NCBI GenBank assembly: GCA_910585645.1
Contig: CAJUFP010000029.1
Coordinates: forward strand, 1 to 46,148
Direction of reading: 5' to 3'
Source of the DNA: an uncultured Hungatella sp.
GTDB lineage: Bacteria; Bacillota; Clostridia; Lachnospirales; Lachnospiraceae
DNA length: 46,148 nt
This document shows, in pieces, positions 40,878-46,148 of this stretch (within the stretch, counting starts at the first letter, position 1; every line of letters starts with the position of its first letter). A program made the position numbers and the translations under genes. The notes beneath the pieces were generated by a model, which worked only from the letters and a program-made list of their open reading frames with translations, made no database searches and was not told the DNA's origin.

Positions 40878-42745
40878 AGCCCCTCCTTCTCCCATGTTCC
40901 CTGGGTCCCGGCCCCCTGGCCCGGATCCCGGGCAGGCAGGCGGATCGCCACCCTGGTGCCCTCGTCCGGCTCGGACCAGATGGAAAGCCCGTACTCCCGG
41001 CCAAAATACAGCCGTATCCGCTCATTTACGTTCTTGACCCCGATGCCGGAGCCCCGCCTTGAGGACACGTAGGGGTTCTCTCCCAGCAGGCTGTCCACCT
41101 GGTCTTTTGTCATCCCCAGGCCGTTGTCTCTCACCTCAAACCGCAGATCGTCCCCCTCCTTTCGCACCGTCACCTGGATCTTGCCGTCGCCGTCCTTAAA
41201 TTCCATGCCGTGATAGATGGCGTTCTCCACCAAAGGCTGCAGCATCAGCTTTAAGCTGGCAAACTCCATCACATCCTCCCCGGCGTCAATGGTGTAGGTA
41301 AATTTATTTTTAAAGCGCATCTGCTGGATCATCAGATAATTGCGCGCGTGCTCCAGCTCGTCCCGGACCGTGATGATGCTCTTGCCCCGGCTTAAGCTGA
41401 TGCGGAAAAACCGGGCCAGGGCCGTCACCACCTCCACGGCCTCCTGCTTCTGCTCATTTTCGATCATCCACACAATGATGTCCAGGGTGTTGTAGAGAAA
41501 ATGGGGGTTGATCTGGGACTGTAAGGTGTCAAACTCCCGCTTCCTCTTGTTTTCATGTTCTGCCACCATGTCCTCCATCAGCTCCTGGATCCTGGACGCC
41601 ATGTCCCTGATGGACCGTCCCAGATGGCGGATCTCGTAGGAGCCGCCCAGATACACCGGGGCGTCCATCTGCCCTGCCTCAATGGCGTTGACCGACTTTT
41701 CCAGCTCCTGGATGGGGGTGGTGATGCGGGATGAGATAAACGCGTTGATCAGCACCAGAAGAAACAAAAACGCCGCCACCACAAACACTGCGAAAAGCCT
41801 GGTCTTCAGATTGCTCAGAGACAGCCCCTTTTCCGGCGTGACCCCTATAAGCTTCCAGCCTGTGTACCCCACGGACTTGACGCTGATCTGCCGCCGCTCG
41901 CCGCCAAACACCTCCTCATAGCTGCCGTCCCGGTACTTTGCGGCCGCCGCCACATTTTCCTCCATCTGCCCGGTTCCGATCAGCTGCATCTTGGGGTGAT
42001 AGATGATCTGGCCATTGCCCGCGGTCATATAGAGGTATCCGCCGTTGCCAAGGGCGATATTGTCCAGGATCTGCTGTAAGCTGCCGTACCGGATGTCAAT
42101 CAGCAGGATGCCCTGGTCCGTGGACGTGCCCCTGGTGATCTCCACGGCCCGGGTCAGGGTGATGACCCACCGGTACTGGTTCTCATTGTTGTCAAAAATA
42201 TACTGGACGTGAGGGGTGGTAAAGTGCAAATTGTCCGGCCTTTCCAGGGTGTTGTAAAACCACTGCTCTTTCGTCACGTCAAGCCCTGTCTTCAGCCTGG
42301 CCGCCGGCACTGCCTCCAGAATCTCCCCCTCTTTGCTAAGGAGGGCGATGTTGGCCACGCTGTCCTTGTTGTTGTCGTAGAGAAGGGTGATCTGGCTGCC
42401 CACCGATTCCGCGAAGAGATCCGCGTTTTTTATGACGCCGTAGTACAGACTGTCAGACAGCTTTCGGATGGTCCGCAGATAGGAGTCCACGGACCGGCTC
42501 ACCTGCCCTAATACCGCCTGATTCTCCTCCTGCACCGCCGCCGTCAGCTGGCGGGACATCTGCATGTACATGGCCGCCCCGATCAAAAGCACTGCCACCA
42601 GGGCGCTGATGGTAAAGTAGATAAAAATGGTGTAGCGGATGCTGGTCTTGTGCCAGAATCCCGCCGGGTCCTCCCTGTCCGTCTCCTTTTTCGTCTCTCC
42701 CAAACTCTCTCCTCCCGCTCTTAAGCCTTTCTCCTGTTCTGTCAC
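40874..42745 (-). CDS. LytS/YesM-type sensor histidine kinase with Cache-like sensor domain
   Basis: This 623-aa kinase has a first membrane helix (ISALVAVLLIGAAMYM), an extracellular domain of about 250 aa with Cache-like features (EQWFYNTLE, TPHVQYIFDNNE, GYLYMTAGNGQIIYHP), a second helix (VFVVAAFLFLLVLINAFI), HAMP, and the kinase core with His415 in QINPHFLYNTLD. The ATPase domain has VENAIYHGM, DNGLGM and GSGIGVKNVNERIRLYFG. The start is GTG at 42745, overlapping the regulator stop by four bases (GTGA). It likely acts with the binding proteins that follow. Confidence 0.93.
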   Translation of the reverse strand: MTEQEKGLRAGGESLGETKKETDREDPAGFWHKTSIRYTIFIYFTISALVAVLLIGAAMYMQMSRQLTAAVQEENQAVLGQVSRSVDSYLRTIRKLSDSLYYGVIKNADLFAESVGSQITLLYDNNKDSVANIALLSKEGEILEAVPAARLKTGLDVTKEQWFYNTLERPDNLHFTTPHVQYIFDNNENQYRWVITLTRAVEITRGTSTDQGILLIDIRYGSLQQILDNIALGNGGYLYMTAGNGQIIYHPKMQLIGTGQMEENVAAAAKYRDGSYEEVFGGERRQISVKSVGYTGWKLIGVTPEKGLSLSNLKTRLFAVFVVAAFLFLLVLINAFISSRITTPIQELEKSVNAIEAGQMDAPVYLGGSYEIRHLGRSIRDMASRIQELMEDMVAEHENKRKREFDTLQSQINPHFLYNTLDIIVWMIENEQKQEAVEVVTALARFFRISLSRGKSIITVRDELEHARNYLMIQQMRFKNKFTYTIDAGEDVMEFASLKLMLQPLVENAIYHGMEFKDGDGKIQVTVRKEGDDLRFEVRDNGLGMTKDQVDSLLGENPYVSSRRGSGIGVKNVNERIRLYFGREYGLSIWSEPDEGTRVAIRLPARDPGQGAGTQGTWEKEGL

Positions 42746-44358
42746 GTCTGGGGACTTTTCCGGTAGGCTGTAGGCGAAATATGGTACTTTTTCTTGAACA
42801 CATAGCTGAAATAATTCTGTTCCTGATACCCCACCTTCCGGGCGATCACATAGGTCTTGTCATCGGTCTCGTTTAACAGCTCCACCGCCCGCTTTAACCG
42901 CACCTCTGTCACGTAATTTACGTAGGTCTGCCCTGTCTCCTTCTTAAACATGGTGGAAAAATAGGCGGGGCTCATGTGCAGGTGGCTGCAGAGCATCTCC
43001 ACCGACAGCTCCGGGTTGGAGTAGTTCTGCCGGATATACTCCTTTGCCTCCAGGATCACCCTTTTTGCCGTATTGTCCCGCTCCCGGTTCATGGCCTCGC
43101 TCATCCTGCCCGCCACGGGGATCAGCCTGTCGGCAAATTCTTCTCTCCGGTAAGTGCCTTCCAGAATATCCTCGTACAGGGCATGGCCGTCAAACATCTC
43201 GTTCATATCCAGGTCATACTGCTGCATCAGCCTGGTCATGCAGTTGACAATGGACAGCATGTACACCTGGTACTGTCTGGCATGGACTTTGGCGTCGTCC
43301 ATGCGGGACGCCAGGTTCCCTATGACTCTGGCAATGACGTCCTGGGGGCCGAACTTGATGGCCCCGATCAGGTCCTCCTCCTCCTTGCCCTCCAGCTGAA
43401 GCTTGCCCCTGCTCACCGGCTCCACATCATTGATGTAAATGGCTTTTCCCTTTCCCACAATGGCCCGGTATCCCAAAGCGTCCACCGCCGACTCGTAGGA
43501 CCGGGCGATCTCCTCCAGCTTACCGCATCCGTGGCCCACTCCAATGGTGATGGCCACCTCCAGGGCCCGCCTGCTCTCCCTGCAGATGTCGTTTAACACG
43601 TTGATCAGCCCTGTCTTGGTATTTCCCTGGTCTATGGCGCCGATCATGGTGATGCCGTCGGTGGAGTTGAACATGACAAAGCGGCAGCAGGGCCGCAGAT
43701 GGTCCTCCGCCAGCCTGCGCACGGAGATGGGGATCAGTTCCTGGTGATGGGAAAACGCTTTCCCCTCGGTCCGCTCCACCTGCTCCACATGGATCACCGC
43801 TGCCAGCCACTGCCGGGCGTTTAGAATGTCGATGGCATACTCCTTTAGCTTTTGCTCTATGGAGACTCTGTCAGCCCTCTGACGCACCAGATCATTTAAG
43901 AACAGCTCCCGGAGAATCGGCAGACTCCCCAGATAGCTCTCCCGAAGGGCGTCTATGTCCCGGCGCTGGGAGATCTCCTGATCTAGGCTGACCCGGACCT
44001 TGTTAAGGATCCTGGCCAGCTCCTGGCCGTTGACCGGCTTTAAGATGTATTCTGTCACCCCCAGCTTGATGGCCTGTTTGGCGTACTCAAAATCATCGTA
44101 CCCGGAAAAGATCAGGATCTTTGTAGAGGGGTACTTCTCCCGTATCCTGGACGCCAGGGTCAGGCCGTCCATGTAGGGCATACGGATATCCGTCATCACC
44201 ACATCCGGCTCCAAAAGCTCCACCTTTTCCAGGGCGTCCTGGCCGTTCTCCGCGTCCCCGGCCACATAAAACCCCAGCCGCTCCCAGTCCATTTTGCGGA
44301 TAATGGCCTTGCGCGCCTCCTCCTCGTCGTCAACCAGCATAATGCCGTATAAACCCAT
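42742..44358 (-). CDS. AraC-type response regulator (YesN-like) of the mgl cluster
   Basis: This 538-aa protein has a receiver domain with Asp57 (TDIRMPYMDG) and Lys107 (YILKPVNG), a long central region, and an AraC-type DNA-binding domain at the C-terminus (LSVEMLCSHLHMSPAYFSTM and VIARKVGYQEQNYFSYVF). It is the first gene of the cluster regulator-kinase-binding proteins-mglBAC and should activate sugar uptake when phosphorylated. It starts 17 bp after the hipA stop. No separate promoter was found between them. Confidence 0.93.
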   Translation of the reverse strand: MGLYGIMLVDDEEEARKAIIRKMDWERLGFYVAGDAENGQDALEKVELLEPDVVMTDIRMPYMDGLTLASRIREKYPSTKILIFSGYDDFEYAKQAIKLGVTEYILKPVNGQELARILNKVRVSLDQEISQRRDIDALRESYLGSLPILRELFLNDLVRQRADRVSIEQKLKEYAIDILNARQWLAAVIHVEQVERTEGKAFSHHQELIPISVRRLAEDHLRPCCRFVMFNSTDGITMIGAIDQGNTKTGLINVLNDICRESRRALEVAITIGVGHGCGKLEEIARSYESAVDALGYRAIVGKGKAIYINDVEPVSRGKLQLEGKEEEDLIGAIKFGPQDVIARVIGNLASRMDDAKVHARQYQVYMLSIVNCMTRLMQQYDLDMNEMFDGHALYEDILEGTYRREEFADRLIPVAGRMSEAMNRERDNTAKRVILEAKEYIRQNYSNPELSVEMLCSHLHMSPAYFSTMFKKETGQTYVNYVTEVRLKRAVELLNETDDKTYVIARKVGYQEQNYFSYVFKKKYHISPTAYRKSPQT

Positions 44359-44375
44359 GAATCTTTCCTGCCTTT

Positions 44376-45494
44376 CTAAACAATGAAATCCCCCAGTTCC
44401 GTCTCAACAATCTCCCTGATCTCCCTGCCCAGAGTCACCGCGCGGCTTTTCGGAATACCCGCGGCAACGCCTACTGCCGTCAGTTCCTTCATCCCGGGAT
44501 TTCTCCCGTTGCCATCAACACAGGTTGCGTGCTCCCCTCCTATGGATTCGCTAAACGTAAGGTCATAGGCCGGTGTCAGCATCCATCTTTTTTCTTTCTC
44601 CTGGTAAAAGAACGAAAAGTTTTTTGAATGATCATCACGGTTGTGAGCAAACACATTGAAACACATACGCCGGTACATTTCCTCCAGCTGGTCTGTGTCT
44701 TTTGTCAATATATAGGTCAGTTTCATCAGATCATGATAATCCAGATTTGGAATCCTGTGGGAAGTTTCCAGAAGTCCGCTTACCGTCGCCATATGAATCT
44801 TTTCTCCATTCACCCGGTCAAAGCGCTTAGCGCCAAAAAACCCCTCCCCCCTGGCAGAAGGAAACAGCCTTACCTCCGGCACTGTGATTTTGCATGTTTT
44901 AGCACATTTGACATAGCGATACTCTTCCCTGCCGATAGACTTTCTGTCATAGGAAGAAGGAAACTTCACAATCCACGGTTCCCCGTCAATGAGAACCAAA
45001 GCCTTTGGCCTTGCTCCGCCCGAAGAACCGCCAAGCTGAAACAAAAGATCCAGATCTTCACTTTCCTGCTCCTTCAATATTTTTTCACACTCACTGGAAA
45101 GTTTATCAAAATCCAGTCGTTCTTCCCTGTCCATAGAAAACAGCTCCGGAACATACTCCAACGCCCCCATACCGCTGCTCCCCACGATTCCCAGGCGTTC
45201 TAAAGCCCCTGCCGCGCCCGGTGATATCTTTTTTGACAAAAGCAGACGATCAACCAGGAGACGGCCCCAACCGTCAGGAAGACTGTCGGCAAACACACCA
45301 AACAGCCCTTCCAGGCTATCCGACTTTGGTACAAACACCTGACCGCTCATAGGCAGGCTGAAAGGACTGAGGGAAAACCCTTCTGCCAGCCAGCTTTTTG
45401 CATACTGAAAGGCCCCTTTCCCTTCCTTGGTCTTTGCAATGGTTCCCACATGTCTTCCATGATAATTAACTTGAATACTTTCCATTTCTCTCAT
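44376..45494 (-). CDS. hipA: HipA family toxin kinase
   Basis: This ~372-aa protein has the HipA layout. The N-terminal subdomain has GRHVGTIAKTKEG and LPMSGQVF. LGGSSGGARPKAL matches the GGARPK phosphate loop. The catalytic HNRDDHSKNFSFFY carries the Asp base and Lys/Asn, and LTPAYDLTFS is the metal-binding Asp motif. HipA phosphorylates glutamyl-tRNA synthetase in E. coli and slows growth; whether the target is the same here is not known. The start at 45494 is preferred because GGAGG lies six bases upstream. It overlaps hipB by 29 bp, as expected for a coupled toxin-antitoxin pair. Confidence 0.9.
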   Translation of the reverse strand: MREMESIQVNYHGRHVGTIAKTKEGKGAFQYAKSWLAEGFSLSPFSLPMSGQVFVPKSDSLEGLFGVFADSLPDGWGRLLVDRLLLSKKISPGAAGALERLGIVGSSGMGALEYVPELFSMDREERLDFDKLSSECEKILKEQESEDLDLLFQLGGSSGGARPKALVLIDGEPWIVKFPSSYDRKSIGREEYRYVKCAKTCKITVPEVRLFPSARGEGFFGAKRFDRVNGEKIHMATVSGLLETSHRIPNLDYHDLMKLTYILTKDTDQLEEMYRRMCFNVFAHNRDDHSKNFSFFYQEKEKRWMLTPAYDLTFSESIGGEHATCVDGNGRNPGMKELTAVGVAAGIPKSRAVTLGREIREIVETELGDFIV

Positions 45495-45771
45495 CAATGA
45501 CCTCCTGTATGGAACCGTATTCCTTTTTTGTAAAAAGCTGTTCAAACCCTTCTGTCTCATCTAAAACAGCCGCGATCTTTAAAAGAGACACAAAAGAAAT
45601 CTCCCCTGTCTGCTCAAACCGCTTCAGAGACGCCAAGCTCACACCGGATCTGGAGCTTAACTCTGCCTGAGTCAGTTTTTTCTCCTTCCGTCTTATCTTT
45701 TCCCTTTTGGCAATATCTTTTGCCGTCTCACCTGGATATTTAAATTGATTCAATAAAATATGGCTGAACAT
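45466..45771 (-). CDS. hipB: HipB-like XRE family antitoxin and repressor
   Basis: This 101-aa protein has a Cro/CI-type helix-turn-helix (LTQAELSSRSGVSLASLKRF) and should bind HipA and repress the hipBA operon. It is longer at the N-terminus than E. coli HipB. The ATG has AGGAG five bases upstream. It is the first gene of a leftward unit that may read on into the mgl regulator. Confidence 0.87.
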   Translation of the reverse strand: MFSHILLNQFKYPGETAKDIAKREKIRRKEKKLTQAELSSRSGVSLASLKRFEQTGEISFVSLLKIAAVLDETEGFEQLFTKKEYGSIQEVIDERNGKYSS

Positions 45772-45810
45772 GGTTGCTCCTAAAAGATTAATATGTTATC
45801 CTTTTATCTT

Positions 45811-45835
45811 ATTTTTAGTTAATACTGCTAAAATA
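45811..45835. promoter_or_regulatory. Inverted repeat upstream of hipB, operator candidate
   Basis: TTTTAG (45813-45818) and CTAAAA (45828-45833) with a 9-bp spacer lie about 40-60 bp upstream of hipB in an AT-rich promoter region. It could bind the HipB dimer. It does not match the E. coli HipB site TATCC-N8-GGATA. Confidence 0.35.
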
Positions 45836-45963
45836 TTATTCTTCTTACTATGATGCCATACCATTTTAGGAAAATCTGGATTGTATATGCTATTATAACC
45901 TTTTTTTTCGCCATGGACAATCAATTTCTTCCTTCTACTGGTTGTAAGTTTTTGATATATAAT

Positions 45964-46148
45964 TGAGTGAGCAATGGGCGAGGAGAGTCGTGAGGCCAGT
46001 CAGAGAAGGAGAGATGTCCCGTCCGGGTTCAGATATGCCAAACATTCCGATGAGCCCTTAAAGCGGGAACCAGGAGGGGTTAAGCCCTCCTGGTTCCCTG
46101 GTCTCATCTCCATGGCATAAATTCACCCGCCCGGCACACAGCCTTCCT
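45964..46148 (+). repeat. Full palindromic repeat unit at the right contig end
   Basis: The unit starts TGAGTGAGCAA and is an inverted match to 388-570. Its centre is a perfect 14-bp stem, GGGAACCAGGAGGG (46065-46078) with CCCTCCTGGTTCCC (46085-46098), loop GTTAAG. Outside this, CGGGTTCAGATATGCCA (46024-46040) pairs imperfectly with TGGCATAAATTCACCCG (46114-46130), so the whole unit can form one long hairpin. Its end is cut by the contig boundary. Confidence 0.85.

Noticed and set aside
45853..45966. A 37-aa plus-strand ORF ending at the right repeat boundary
   Set aside because: No ribosome site before the ATG and low-complexity hydrophobic content; noted only because its TGA coincides with the repeat edge.
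1..46148. CRISPR arrays, tRNA or rRNA genes, transposases and integrases
   Set aside because: None could be recognised on either strand; the repeats present are palindromic units or short tandem arrays without spacers.

Overview
The window looks like chromosome from a strictly anaerobic, low-to-mid GC Firmicute of the Lachnospiraceae (Clostridium cluster XIVa, Enterocloster/Hungatella-like). This is inferred from gene content: an ECF folate transporter under a THF riboswitch, the IscU-like scaffold/GGGtGRT pair, a YjfB-type small protein, LytS/YesN-type two-component pairs, an mgl sugar transporter and strong AGGAGG ribosome binding sites. No rRNA, tRNA or CRISPR was seen. Both ends fall inside copies of one dispersed palindromic repeat, so the window is probably a complete contig that broke at repeats.

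Left part (1-13.1 kb): a repeat cluster (1-570), a GNAT acetyltransferase, then leftward genes for Mrp and a small (p)ppGpp synthetase; folT behind a THF riboswitch whose expression platform appears to mask the ribosome binding site; a small ORF; and the gltB-gltD glutamate synthase operon with a palindromic element across its promoter. Rightward follow a second GNAT gene and the Fe-S scaffold/GGGtGRT pair, closed by a clear terminator.

13.1-13.8 kb is a small accessory patch. It holds tandem 11-bp GGTAACA repeats, a decayed holin-like (Hol_Tox) type I toxin with an opposing antisense-RNA promoter and hairpins, and a 44-aa ORF with its own promoter and terminator.

Middle (13.9-25.4 kb): a leftward run pyrE, 49-aa membrane peptide, VanZ-like protein, membrane protein, M29 aminopeptidase, dihydrofolate reductase, NlpC/P60 cell-wall hydrolase, a frameshifted MATE exporter and a D,D-carboxypeptidase. 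A GH36 alpha-galactosidase lies upstream, back to back with the yjfB-like gene.

25.7-33.6 kb: an orphan solute-binding lipoprotein with its own LytS-type kinase and AraC-type regulator but no permease; a divergent SGNH-hydrolase lipoprotein; and a coupled SDR/RluA pair whose 3' end overlaps the SGNH gene.

33.7-46.1 kb is bounded by repeat copies. It carries regulator, kinase, two extra sugar-binding proteins, mglB, mglA, mglC and a HipA-like kinase, all leftward, plus a hipBA module. The two extra binding proteins, translationally or closely linked to the kinase, suggest an extracellular sugar-sensing complex that controls galactose-type uptake. Together with the alpha-galactosidase this gives a plausible route for using alpha-galactosides.
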